Shown here piece by piece: positions 1-8,306 of a stretch of 64,000 nucleotides of DNA (the stretch's first letter is position 1; the number at the start of each line of letters is the position of its first letter). A model generated the notes under the pieces. It made no database searches. It was not told where the DNA came from and worked only from the letters and a program-made list of their open reading frames with translations. Position numbers and translations under genes: made by a program. Origin of the DNA: Thiomicrospira aerophila AL3. GTDB taxonomy: Bacteria > Pseudomonadota > Gammaproteobacteria > Thiomicrospirales > Thiomicrospiraceae. Location of the stretch: the NCBI RefSeq assembly GCF_000227665.2, contig NZ_CP007030.1, positions 1,674,001 to 1,738,000 on the forward strand, in the 5' to 3' direction.

Positions 1-291
1 AAAGACGTTATTCATAGCATCAGCGATGGGCGCTTGGGTTTGTGTATTGTGGGTGATGCCGAAGGCATTATTACTGACGGTGATTTAAGACGCCACCTTG
101 AACAAGATGCGGCCGCACTAATGAACAAGCAGGCCGGCGATATTATGACGCCCAACCCTAAAACCATTGATGCCAATGCCAAACTTTCGCAAGCAGAAGA
201 GCTAATGAACCAGGCTAAAATTGCATCCCTACTGGTCACCGAGGAAAATAAATTGGTCGGCGTGATTCAAATTTATGACCTCAACCGCTAA
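1..291 (+). CDS. kdsD: Arabinose-5-phosphate isomerase, C-terminal CBS part (partial)
   Basis: The reading frame is open from the first base, so this is the 3' end of a gene cut by the window edge. The 96 visible residues are a CBS-domain pair: LCIVGDAEGIITDGDLRR is the end of the first CBS repeat, and DIMTPNPKTI to VGVIQIYDLNR is the second. This is the tail of KdsD-type isomerases, which convert ribulose-5-phosphate to arabinose-5-phosphate for Kdo synthesis; the catalytic SIS domain lies outside. The waaA gene overlaps its 3' end by 17 bases, and both act in the Kdo/LPS inner-core pathway, which supports the call. Other CBS proteins such as GutQ paralogues cannot be excluded without the SIS half. 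Confidence 0.85.
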   Translation, partial: KDVIHSISDGRLGLCIVGDAEGIITDGDLRRHLEQDAAALMNKQAGDIMTPNPKTIDANAKLSQAEELMNQAKIASLLVTEENKLVGVIQIYDLNR

Positions 292-1642
292 ACAGCCCAA
301 GTCAGTTAGTCAGCAGGCCTGGTTAGGCCGTTTTGCATTAACAGTCTATCGTGCATTGCTCTACCTCATTTTACCGCTTGTTGCGCTAGCGGCTTGGCGG
401 CGCTGCCGTAAAGTACGCAACCCTACTCTAAGTGCCAAACTCAGTCCTAGCACCTGCTGGAGAACGCGATTTGGTCACACGCCTACCACTATCCCCACTG
501 GAGGAATCTGGATTCATGCCGTCTCAGTGGGGGAAACCCGCTCGATTTTTCCGCTGTTAGAACATCTGCATCAACAGCATCCAACGCTACCTATTACGCT
601 GACCAGTGGCTCAACCCAAGGCGCGCTGCAAGCCCTTGAGTTCAGCCCTGTGCCGATTTACCACCAGATGATTCCCTATGATTACCCCTTTGCGGTCAAG
701 CGATTTCTGAAGCGACTGCAACCTAAACTCGTGCTGATGGTAGAAACCGAGATTTGGCCCAATCTTTACCAGGCCTGCTCACAACAACAGATTCCACTAA
801 TGCTCATTAATGCGCGGCTAAAAGCCGGTTCATTTACGGCTTATCAACGCTGGGCCAAACCCTTGATGCAACAGGCCCTGGCCCAGCCGCAGCTGATTGC
901 GGCACAATTTGAAGCGGATCGCACTCGTTTTATTGCCCTAGGGGCGCCGCCAGAACGGGTTAAGACATTGGGTAATTTAAAATTTGATATACACCTACCT
1001 GACAACATTCAACAACAGGCTAGCAAGTGGCGTGCACAACTGGCTCAACCTGAACGTTTTATTTGGGTAGCGGCCAGCACCCATCATGATGAAGAACAAC
1101 TGATGCTGGCCGCCCACCAACAGCTGCTTCAACAGCATCCCGATGCGTTACTTATTTTGGTTCCACGACATGCCGACCGCTTCAACGCGGTAGCAGGCCT
1201 GCTAACTCGTTATAGCCAGCAGCATCCGGACATTCGTTGGCAACAGCGCAGTCAAGCCTCCAATAGCGCCCTAGATTGCCAGGTCTATTTAGCCGATACA
1301 ATGGGGGAACTGCTGCTGTGGTTTGCAGCGTCAAACGCCGCGTTTATTGGGGGTAGTATGGTTAATTTTGGTGGCCATAATATTTTAGAACCGGCCGCCC
1401 TCGCCAAACCCGTGCTGTCTGGCCCCTATTATCAAAACCTAACCTCACTCTATGACAGTTTTATTGCCGATAAGGGCTTACAAGTCTGCCCATCGCCCAC
1501 CGAGCTTGCCCAGACCCTGATTCAGCTTGCCGACTCACCCGAACAGCAAGACTATTGGGGGCAGCAAGCCCTTCACGCCCTGCACAATCAAACCGGCTCC
1601 TTGGCGCGCCATTATGAACAGATTCGTTGCTATTTAAGCTAA
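275..1642 (+). CDS. waaA: 3-deoxy-D-manno-octulosonic acid (Kdo) transferase
   Basis: A 455-residue GT30 glycosyltransferase that moves Kdo from CMP-Kdo to lipid A precursor at the inner membrane. One hydrophobic N-terminal anchor is at about residues 24–41. The signature WIHAVSVGE (residues 79–87) contains the family's catalytic Glu87. TSGSTQGA, VETEIWPNL and the C-terminal GGSMVNFGGHNILEPAA stretch form the donor-binding fold. The protein is about 25–30 residues longer than the E. coli enzyme at the N-terminus. The ATG at 275 lies inside kdsD and no closer in-frame ATG precedes the anchor, so the start is likely but not certain. Translational coupling to kdsD is plausible from the overlap. 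Confidence 0.93.
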   Translation: MTSTAKQPKSVSQQAWLGRFALTVYRALLYLILPLVALAAWRRCRKVRNPTLSAKLSPSTCWRTRFGHTPTTIPTGGIWIHAVSVGETRSIFPLLEHLHQQHPTLPITLTSGSTQGALQALEFSPVPIYHQMIPYDYPFAVKRFLKRLQPKLVLMVETEIWPNLYQACSQQQIPLMLINARLKAGSFTAYQRWAKPLMQQALAQPQLIAAQFEADRTRFIALGAPPERVKTLGNLKFDIHLPDNIQQQASKWRAQLAQPERFIWVAASTHHDEEQLMLAAHQQLLQQHPDALLILVPRHADRFNAVAGLLTRYSQQHPDIRWQQRSQASNSALDCQVYLADTMGELLLWFAASNAAFIGGSMVNFGGHNILEPAALAKPVLSGPYYQNLTSLYDSFIADKGLQVCPSPTELAQTLIQLADSPEQQDYWGQQALHALHNQTGSLARHYEQIRCYLS

Positions 1643-1714
1643 ACCCTTCTCACCCACCTTTACAAAATATAAAATATACGTAAAATAACTTATTATTTTG
1701 CGAGTCATTGCCTC

Positions 1715-2578
1715 ATGTCTATCAAGTACAAGCAACAGGGCTTAATAATCAGCCTGATGCTATTTTGGCTCCTCCTAGTCAGCCTGCTGTTACTGCTTAG
1801 CTTAAAACCGACCGCAGCTGAGCGAGCATGGCAAGGGCATAATCAACAAGGTCAATACCTTGATTGGGTGGCACAACAGCTTTGGCAGTTCAGCCAACAG
1901 ACCCCACAACTCTATGCAACCGATACCAATGGCCGTTTTTATGATGCGGACCGCATTCCCAGTCCGGGTTATTTTCCCTGCCCTGATACCAATCATAATG
2001 GTCAAAGCAATGCGCCCTGCGGCCAAGGTCAAGACATTGCAATCGGTCTGTTGCCACAACAAATTGCCACGCGCAGCGTCAATTTAACGCCTTATCACGC
2101 GGCGCCGATCACTATCGGTTTTGCAATCGATAGTCGCTATGTGATTCAAAATGCCGACTACCATAACCCACCGATTCAACGTTATGCCCCGCTTAACCCC
2201 ATCCATCCAGGCGAAGCGGCATTGCGCGACTGGCAAGGACAAGCCAGTGTCGCGCTCGTGTTCATCATTCCAAACGATCAGCTGTTCGAAAATGACACTT
2301 GGCGTCATGCACTCACACAAACGCCGCAGCATCCTGAACGCCAAATCTTTAATCAACGCTTTCCGCTACAACAGGCCTTAACACTCGCTGAATGGCAGCA
2401 ACGAATGCACAACCATGTCGCGCCACTTGCCAACACATTTTGCACGTTACCCGCTGACCAACCCCATTGGTTTAATGCTTGTAGCAATCCACAACAACCG
2501 ACTGTTCATTGTCCCAACCAACTCCCTGCCAACCCCACCGGCAGCGACTGGCGCGCACTGCTATGTCCCGCCGATTAA
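1715..2578 (+). CDS. Prepilin-like secreted/membrane protein, first of three
   Basis: I do not recognise a named family. The 287-residue protein begins with a short basic leader ending KQQG and then a strongly hydrophobic helix (residues about 11–32), the layout of a type IV prepilin. Position +5 after the glycine is not the usual Glu, so normal cleavage or assembly is doubtful. The globular part carries YFPCPDTNHNG at about 87–97, followed by a second Cys (APCGQGQD). Equivalent Cys-Pro motifs recur in the next two genes. The three genes run in one direction with overlaps, so they are probably co-transcribed. A minor pseudopilin (GspK/PilX-like role) or pilin-derived surface protein is the likely class; function is unknown. 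Confidence 0.6.
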   Translation: MSIKYKQQGLIISLMLFWLLLVSLLLLLSLKPTAAERAWQGHNQQGQYLDWVAQQLWQFSQQTPQLYATDTNGRFYDADRIPSPGYFPCPDTNHNGQSNAPCGQGQDIAIGLLPQQIATRSVNLTPYHAAPITIGFAIDSRYVIQNADYHNPPIQRYAPLNPIHPGEAALRDWQGQASVALVFIIPNDQLFENDTWRHALTQTPQHPERQIFNQRFPLQQALTLAEWQQRMHNHVAPLANTFCTLPADQPHWFNACSNPQQPTVHCPNQLPANPTGSDWRALLCPAD

Positions 2579-3504
2579 AGTTTAATCGACAAACTAAGCA
2601 ACAGGGGTTGAGCTTGATTGATCTGGTCTTAGCATTGGCTTTAGCGGGAGTTTTGATTAAATTCGGCTGGCAATTTAGCATGCAACAACACTATCAACAC
2701 CAGCTGTCAGAGTCCGCAAAGCGATTAGACCAATCGCTCAGCGCATTAGAATTTTATTTACTACGTAATGCGCACCTACCCTGCCCCGACACCAACGGCG
2801 ATGGCTTAGAAAACCGCCATGCAACCGGACGTTGTTTAGCCCGACATGGCCGCCTGCCCTACTTAACCTTGATGCTAACGACAGCGAATGATGGTTTTGG
2901 TCAGCCTATTTATTACGCTGTTCATCAACGCGCCAACAGTGACACGGCTGCTAACAACCATCGTTTGGCGTGCGCGAGTGCCAGTGTGTTTGCCAAGCAA
3001 GGCCCCATCAATAACACCTTTTATCAAAACCCGACCGGTGCGATGTTTTGCACCGCTGCGCAATGTGATCATACGCAACCACAACACTATAACCCAGAGG
3101 AGCATGATGATCAGCCCTGGTGCCAAACCACAAGCCAAGCACGCGATAGACCACCCTACTTTAATCGTCTTACGCCACCCCTTGGCACCAGCACCGCACT
3201 ACTTGGCAGCCTACGTGTCTGTACAGATAACCCCAATGAATGTCGTTCTAACACCCCACGCAGCCAGCACGCTGGCAATCAGGTTGTCGCGGTAATAGTC
3301 AGCTTTGGTAGCAATGGACCAACAGCTTGGCAGGATTGCAGCTCACTCAATCCGCGCGAGCAACAGAATTGCAACCACAATGGTTATTTTCAACTCGACC
3401 CCATCAGCGCCACCTTTGACGACCAGTTGCGCTGGCTAAGCATCCACCGTATTAAGGATCTTTTGTATGACCAGCTTGATTGGCATCAAACAGCGCCGCA
3501 ATAA
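2563..3504 (+). CDS. Prepilin-like protein with E5D leader, second of three
   Basis: About 313 residues from the ATG at 2563, which lies just before the stop of the preceding gene. An earlier in-frame start at 2509 would add 18 residues and spoil the leader. The leader ends KQQG and is followed by LSLIDLVLALALAG, a class III prepilin signal in which Asp replaces the conserved Glu5. The mature domain contains LPCPDTNGDG, then GRCLARHGRLPY, the same Cys-Pro/Gly-x-Cys/Gly-x-Leu-Pro pattern seen in the two neighbours, plus several further cysteine pairs. It is probably an inner-membrane pseudopilin-like subunit of a type II secretion or type IV pilus-like machine, but no assembly genes are in the window. 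Confidence 0.6.
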   Translation: MSRRLKFNRQTKQQGLSLIDLVLALALAGVLIKFGWQFSMQQHYQHQLSESAKRLDQSLSALEFYLLRNAHLPCPDTNGDGLENRHATGRCLARHGRLPYLTLMLTTANDGFGQPIYYAVHQRANSDTAANNHRLACASASVFAKQGPINNTFYQNPTGAMFCTAAQCDHTQPQHYNPEEHDDQPWCQTTSQARDRPPYFNRLTPPLGTSTALLGSLRVCTDNPNECRSNTPRSQHAGNQVVAVIVSFGSNGPTAWQDCSSLNPREQQNCNHNGYFQLDPISATFDDQLRWLSIHRIKDLLYDQLDWHQTAPQ

Positions 3505-4204
3505 CCGCATCAGCAAAATGAACAGCCCTGCTAAGCAACAGGGCATCAGCCTAATTGAAATGATGGTCGTACTGGCTATCATCGGATTATTGATGCTGAG
3601 TTTGTGGCCGATGGTGCATCAACTACAAACCCATCACCAGCGCCTGCAGCAAGAGCGCGCACTTAATTTAGCGCAAGACCATCTGCTATTTTATCTGCGC
3701 CAGCAAGGGCATTTACCCTGCCCTAGTCTGACGCCGAACGCGGCCGAAGCCCGCGAAAGCGATGGGCGCTGCCAACTGCAACTCGGCTACCTACCGACCC
3801 AAGCGCTGGGTTTGAGCAGTCATCAAAAAATCTGGTATGCCGTGCCAGCCAGCACGCGCCAATATCATGAACTGCACAATACCGCCAGCTCAGCCAGTTT
3901 CTGGAATCACCAGCCCTGCTATGATCAGCCCCAACACCATTGCTTTAACCGCCATACTCCGGCGCAGTCTTTAGCGATAGAACAAAGCTATCAAATACAT
4001 CAAAATGGCGAGCTGATCGCGCAAGGGCAATTACTCTGGCTAGGCCACCCCACTGCCCAGTTATGCGACTTCACTCACTGGACAGCACGTCAGGCCTGCT
4101 TAATTAAGCAAAACCAAATCCACCTTCCTACTCAGCATCAAATCAGGTGGCGCAGCTTACATGCCATGCACCTACTGCAAGCAGCGGGGCATTTAACGCA
4201 TTAA
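3467..4204 (+). CDS. Prepilin-type N-terminal domain protein, third of three
   Basis: A 245-residue protein with a canonical type IV prepilin/pseudopilin leader: KQQG then ISLIEMMVVLAIIGLLML, including Glu at +5. The ATG at 3467 has an AAGGA eight bases upstream and overlaps the previous gene by 38 bases. A later ATG at 3518 would give a nine-residue leader and is an acceptable alternative. The mature part has HLPCPSLTPN, then GRCQLQLGYLP, matching the Cys-Pro motif of the two upstream genes, which suggests descent from one ancestor. Because only this member has the standard cleavage/assembly Glu, it may be the major partner of the trio. Function unknown. Confidence 0.65.
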   Translation: MTSLIGIKQRRNNRISKMNSPAKQQGISLIEMMVVLAIIGLLMLSLWPMVHQLQTHHQRLQQERALNLAQDHLLFYLRQQGHLPCPSLTPNAAEARESDGRCQLQLGYLPTQALGLSSHQKIWYAVPASTRQYHELHNTASSASFWNHQPCYDQPQHHCFNRHTPAQSLAIEQSYQIHQNGELIAQGQLLWLGHPTAQLCDFTHWTARQACLIKQNQIHLPTQHQIRWRSLHAMHLLQAAGHLTH

Positions 4205-4206
4205 AT

Positions 4207-5898
4207 CTAACTTATTAACCCAAGCGACAAGCCTAGCCATACAATGCTCCCAACACTGATCACATAAAACAGCATTGGCATTAGGGTATAGCGGATAATT
4301 TGGCCTTCTTTGCCGACTAGATTGACCACCGAGGCGGCGGCGACCACGTTCACCACACAAATCATATTCCCGGCATTCGCGCCGAGCATTTGTAGCGCCA
4401 AAATCCAATGGGTGGGCAAGCCGGTGGCGAGCGCCGTGGATTCTTGGAATTGGGCAAACATCATATTGGAAAAGGTCGCCGAACCGGCAATAAAACTGCC
4501 CAGCGCACCGACAAATGGGGCAGCTAGCGGCCAGTTACCCTCAAAAGTCGTTGCAGCCAGCGCAGCCAACTCCATCGGCATTGACAGCAATTCGGCTTCA
4601 TTTACGCCGGAGTTTAAGAAAATCCGCACCATCGGCACCGACGCACCCAGCGCAATAATAGTCGGCAACATCACTTTGGCCGAGCGCCCCCACGCCAAGC
4701 CTGCTTGTTTAAGCGGGACTTTATGCAAAGCCAAGGTGACTAAAGCCACTAAAATAAATAACGCGCCGGGCAAATAAAACGGTACCAGTTTGGCGGAAAT
4801 TTCGGTAGCCAAAATCGCGTTAAACTCCAAACTCACGCTATTGAGCCAGCCTTTAAACGGCAAAAAGTCCAATCGACTCAATACCAACACCAGCGCGACC
4901 AATACATAAGGCAACCAGGCCTGGTACAGCGACAAACCATGATGTTGTTTGGGTTCAACCGCGAGACAAGATAACGCAGGTGATTTTTCGCAACCCTGAA
5001 TTTTCACCAGGCCTGGTGCGTGCTCATTCAGCGCATTGGCGGAAAATTCCGACCGATCGGTTTTAAACAGCCATACGTCTTTCGGGGTTAAAAAACCTTT
5101 TTTCGCCGCGGTGACCGTAATCACCAGGCCTGCTAAGCCGCCTAGAATCGCCGGAAATTCCGGCCCTAAAGTTTTTGCCACCAATAAGGCCGGAATCGTA
5201 AAAGAAAACCCGCCCAACAAGGCAAACTTCCACGCACCCAAACCTTCGCGCCAGCTTTTGTTTTCGCCAAAAAAGCGGGTTAGAATCAGCACCATAATCA
5301 AGGGCAAAAAACTGGCGACAAATAAATCAATCGTGCTGGCGGTCACCGCGATTTGCATAATTTCATCATAGGTTGGATCGGCTAACCCCTGCCCGATACC
5401 GACAATCACCGGCGTACCGACTGCGCCATAAGACACCGCGGCGCTGTCGGCAATCAACGCCAACACCACCGCCGCCATCGCCGGAAAACCCAGCGCTAAT
5501 AATAACGGTGCCACAATCGCTGCCGGCGTACCAAAACCACTTGCGCCTTCCAAAAAGGCTACAAATAACCATCCGACAATCACCGTTTGCACCCGGCGAT
5601 CAGGCGAAATTTGGGTGAAGCCGCTGCGAATCACCTCCACCGCGCCACTGACTTTGAGGGTGTTGAGCAACACAATCGCGCCAAACACGATAATCAAAAT
5701 CGAGGCTGAAATCACCCAGCCTTCTAAAATCGACGCGGCAATTTGAATCCCCGGCACCTGCCACACCCACCAGGCCAAACCCGCCACCAACACCAAGCTC
5801 AAGCCCATTGCACGACTGGCGGGCATGCGTAGCATCACAAGAAATAACAATACCGCCAATACCGGCATCGCCGCCGTTAAAGCTTGAAAAAAGGTCAT
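4207..5898 (-). CDS. lctP: L-lactate/glycolate permease family transporter
   Basis: A 563-residue polytopic membrane protein of the LctP/LldP family, which imports lactate or glycolate with protons. Diagnostic stretches include [14 protein letters not shown] and [14 protein letters not shown] in the first half and a repeated [26 protein letters not shown] block near the C-terminus. Length is close to the usual 550 residues and roughly 13–14 hydrophobic segments are visible. It is transcribed alone, convergent with the pilin-like trio (two bases between the stops) and divergent from purE. Substrate cannot be told from the sequence, and no lactate dehydrogenase gene is adjacent. Confidence 0.88.
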   Translation of the reverse strand: MTFFQALTAAMPVLAVLLFLVMLRMPASRAMGLSLVLVAGLAWWVWQVPGIQIAASILEGWVISASILIIVFGAIVLLNTLKVSGAVEVIRSGFTQISPDRRVQTVIVGWLFVAFLEGASGFGTPAAIVAPLLLALGFPAMAAVVLALIADSAAVSYGAVGTPVIVGIGQGLADPTYDEIMQIAVTASTIDLFVASFLPLIMVLILTRFFGENKSWREGLGAWKFALLGGFSFTIPALLVAKTLGPEFPAILGGLAGLVITVTAAKKGFLTPKDVWLFKTDRSEFSANALNEHAPGLVKIQGCEKSPALSCLAVEPKQHHGLSLYQAWLPYVLVALVLVLSRLDFLPFKGWLNSVSLEFNAILATEISAKLVPFYLPGALFILVALVTLALHKVPLKQAGLAWGRSAKVMLPTIIALGASVPMVRIFLNSGVNEAELLSMPMELAALAATTFEGNWPLAAPFVGALGSFIAGSATFSNMMFAQFQESTALATGLPTHWILALQMLGANAGNMICVVNVVAAASVVNLVGKEGQIIRYTLMPMLFYVISVGSIVWLGLSLGLIS

Positions 5899-5965
5899 GA
5901 TAAGGTTCCGAGTAAAATTTAATAACAGTGCTAAATTGTATCAAAAATCAGCGACTTATCTTTGC

Positions 5966-5993
5966 TTGACAGCAAGATTGAGCAGGGTATAAT
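5966..5993 (+). promoter_or_regulatory. Sigma-70 promoter of purEK
   Basis: TTGACA at 5966–5971 and TATAAT at 5988–5993, both full consensus with a 16-base spacer, about 33 bases before the purE start. A GAGGG ribosome site precedes the ATG. No PurR-like palindrome was recognised. Confidence 0.8.
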
Positions 5994-6026
5994 TCACGGT
6001 TTTTTCAAATCTGCGAGGGCACAATT

Positions 6027-6539
6027 ATGCCAGTTTCTGAACAGCCGTTAGTTGGGGTGATTATGGGGTCAAAAAGTGATTGGCCAACCATGCAACACGC
6101 CGTTGATATGCTGACACAATTTAACGTGCCGCACGAAGTCAAAGTGGTGTCCGCACACCGCACTCCGGATTTGATGTTTGAATACGCACAAACGGCTGAA
6201 GCGCGCGGCTTGCAAGTGATTATCGCCGGTGCCGGCGGTGCCGCCCATCTGCCCGGCATGGTGGCGGCCAAAACCCTGATTCCGGTGTTGGGTGTGCCGG
6301 TTAAATCACGTGCGCTAAACGGTCAAGACTCATTGCTCTCCATCGTGCAGATGCCGGGTGGCATTCCGGTGGGCACCTTGGCGATTGGCGATGCTGGCGC
6401 TAAAAACGCCGGTATTTTGGCCGCGCAAATTGTCGGCAACCACAACCCGGCGGTGCGTGATGCGGTGCGGGCTTGGCGTCAAGCGCAAACCGATGATGTG
6501 CTAGCCAACCCAGATCCGAGCGTCGCCAACGCAATCTAA
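6027..6539 (+). CDS. purE: N5-carboxyaminoimidazole ribonucleotide mutase
   Basis: A 170-residue class I PurE, cytoplasmic octameric mutase converting N5-CAIR to CAIR in de novo purine synthesis. The phosphate-binding motif GSKSDW is at residues 14–19, the catalytic-His motif SAHRTP at 42–47, and the glycine-rich [12 protein letters not shown] at 67–78. The Asp of GSKSDW and His44 are the family's key residues and are present. It is followed by purK after 52 bases, so the two consecutive steps are encoded as a pair behind a consensus promoter. Confidence 0.97.
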   Translation: MPVSEQPLVGVIMGSKSDWPTMQHAVDMLTQFNVPHEVKVVSAHRTPDLMFEYAQTAEARGLQVIIAGAGGAAHLPGMVAAKTLIPVLGVPVKSRALNGQDSLLSIVQMPGGIPVGTLAIGDAGAKNAGILAAQIVGNHNPAVRDAVRAWRQAQTDDVLANPDPSVANAI

Positions 6540-6591
6540 AGCAGGCTTTCGGGTAAACTAACGCTTTCGTATTCGCACAGGAATTCTGACC

Positions 6592-7707
6592 ATGACTCCA
6601 TTTAGTCGTCGCATTGGCGTTTTAGGCGCAGGCCAACTCGGTCGTATGCTAGCCATGGCCGGTTACCCGCTCGGGCACAAATTTGGCTTTTACGGCCTAA
6701 ACCATGACGAACCTGCCGCCCTGCTCGGGCAAATGCACACCCCTGATGCCCAAAGCGCCGATGACACCGCGAGCCTTGACGACCTCGTTGCATTCGCCGA
6801 TGTCATCACCTTTGAAAGCGAAAACACCTCGGTTGAACTGGTCAAACAGATTAGCCAAACCACGCAAGTCTATCCTAGCGCCACCTCACTCTATTACGCC
6901 CAGGATCGTGGCCGCGAAAAAGCACTGTTTAATCAGCTGGCTATCCCCTGCGCACCCTATGCACTGGTCAATAGCTTGGCCGAACTGGACACTGCCGTGA
7001 CCACTATTGGTTTGCCCGCGGTGCTCAAAACCACCACCGAAGGCTATGACGGCAAAGGCCAATTTGTCATTAAACAGCCTGAACAGATCCACCAGGCCTG
7101 GTTGTCGATTGGTGAACGCCCGGCGATATTGGAAGGTTTTGTCCATTTCAAGCGCGAGCTGTCGATTATTGCCGTGCGCAACGCCCATAACGAGCATGTT
7201 TATTATCCACTGGTGGAAAACCAGCACCGCGATGGCATTTTGCGTTTGACTCTTGCGCCCGCACAAGCCATTGCGCCACAGATTCAAGCGCAAGCCGAAG
7301 GCTATATGCAAGCCCTACTGGATAAGATGGATCATGTCGGTGTCTTGACGCTGGAGTTATTTGAAACCGAAGCAGGCCTGGTGGCGAATGAAATGGCACC
7401 GCGGGTGCATAATTCCGGTCATTGGACAATGGAAGGGGCACAAACCTCCCAGTTTGAAAACCATATTCGCGCGATTAGCGGCCTGCCACTCGGTGCGACC
7501 GCACCGCGCCAAGCCTTTGCTGCCATGATTAACATTATCGGCGAACACGGTGATATTGCATCCGCACTCAAACTGCCGAATGTGCATGTTCACTTATACG
7601 ACAAGGCCGAGCGCCCGGGTCGCAAACTCGGCCATATTAATGTCTTAGCAGACAGTCAAGACGCGCTTAACCACACCCTTGAGCAACTCCAGGGCTGGTT
7701 GAACTAA
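6592..7707 (+). CDS. purK: N5-carboxyaminoimidazole ribonucleotide synthase
   Basis: A 371-residue ATP-grasp enzyme that makes N5-CAIR from AIR, ATP and bicarbonate, the substrate of the adjacent PurE. The N-terminal loop GAGQLGRMLAMAG (about residues 12–24), the ATP-grasp loop TTTEGYDGKGQ, and the metal-binding stretch NEMAPRVHNSGHWT are all present. An AGGA ribosome site lies about 12 bases before the ATG. Length is typical of the family. The gene ends 18 bases from the convergent thioredoxin-fold gene. Confidence 0.96.
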   Translation: MTPFSRRIGVLGAGQLGRMLAMAGYPLGHKFGFYGLNHDEPAALLGQMHTPDAQSADDTASLDDLVAFADVITFESENTSVELVKQISQTTQVYPSATSLYYAQDRGREKALFNQLAIPCAPYALVNSLAELDTAVTTIGLPAVLKTTTEGYDGKGQFVIKQPEQIHQAWLSIGERPAILEGFVHFKRELSIIAVRNAHNEHVYYPLVENQHRDGILRLTLAPAQAIAPQIQAQAEGYMQALLDKMDHVGVLTLELFETEAGLVANEMAPRVHNSGHWTMEGAQTSQFENHIRAISGLPLGATAPRQAFAAMINIIGEHGDIASALKLPNVHVHLYDKAERPGRKLGHINVLADSQDALNHTLEQLQGWLN

Positions 7708-7725
7708 ACTCGGCTTACCAAATGG

Positions 7726-8280
7726 TTAGCCTTTCCACTTAATTGAGCAACCCATAGACGGAATTTGTTCGAGCGGGCCTTGGCCGGTTTGCGCGACTTG
7801 CTTCATGGCTTCAAATAAATCACGGCGCACATTCGCATCCGCTGCCTGCTTGCGCGATGCATCCAAACGCCCGCGATATTGCAATTGCAAATCCGCGTTA
7901 TAACCAAAAAAATCAGGGGTGCAGACCGCGCCATACGCCTTAGCAACCGCCTGGGTTTCATCGAGTACATAGGGAAAAGGGAACTGCCATTTTTCCGCCA
8001 CGGCCTGCATATTCTCAAACGAATCTTCTTCATACTCGTTCGGGTCGTTCGACATAATCGCGATCGAGTTAATGCCCATCGTCTTTAACTCGGCACAGTC
8101 GCGCACCAAGCGGTCCTGAATCGCTTTCACATAGGGACAATGGTTGCAGATAAACATCACCAGCAGGCCCTTTTCGCCGCGTGCTTTATCCAGCGTCCAA
8201 ATCTGACCATCAACACCGGGCAAGGCAAAATCGCTTGCCGCCTTTCCAAAATCACACACCGGCGTGGTTAAACTCACCAT
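7726..8280 (-). CDS. Thioredoxin-fold (AhpC/TSA-like) protein
   Basis: A 184-residue soluble protein with no signal peptide. LPGVDGQIWTLD followed by GLLVMFICNHCPYVK shows a peroxiredoxin/TlpA-like thioredoxin fold with a CxxC-type motif (CNHC). Other conserved blocks are GINSIAIMSNDPNEYEED, FPYVLDETQAVAKAYGAVCTPDFF (cis-Pro loop) and YRGRLDASRK. This arrangement is typical of the widespread uncharacterised 'thioredoxin family protein' group, presumed thiol-disulfide reductases or peroxidases. It stands between purK (convergent) and the DUF389 gene, which lies 26 bases upstream on the same strand and may be co-transcribed. The physiological substrate is unknown. Confidence 0.85.
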   Translation of the reverse strand: MVSLTTPVCDFGKAASDFALPGVDGQIWTLDKARGEKGLLVMFICNHCPYVKAIQDRLVRDCAELKTMGINSIAIMSNDPNEYEEDSFENMQAVAEKWQFPFPYVLDETQAVAKAYGAVCTPDFFGYNADLQLQYRGRLDASRKQAADANVRRDLFEAMKQVAQTGQGPLEQIPSMGCSIKWKG

Positions 8281-8306
8281 CTGACTCGCTCCTTTAAGAT
8301 TATTTA

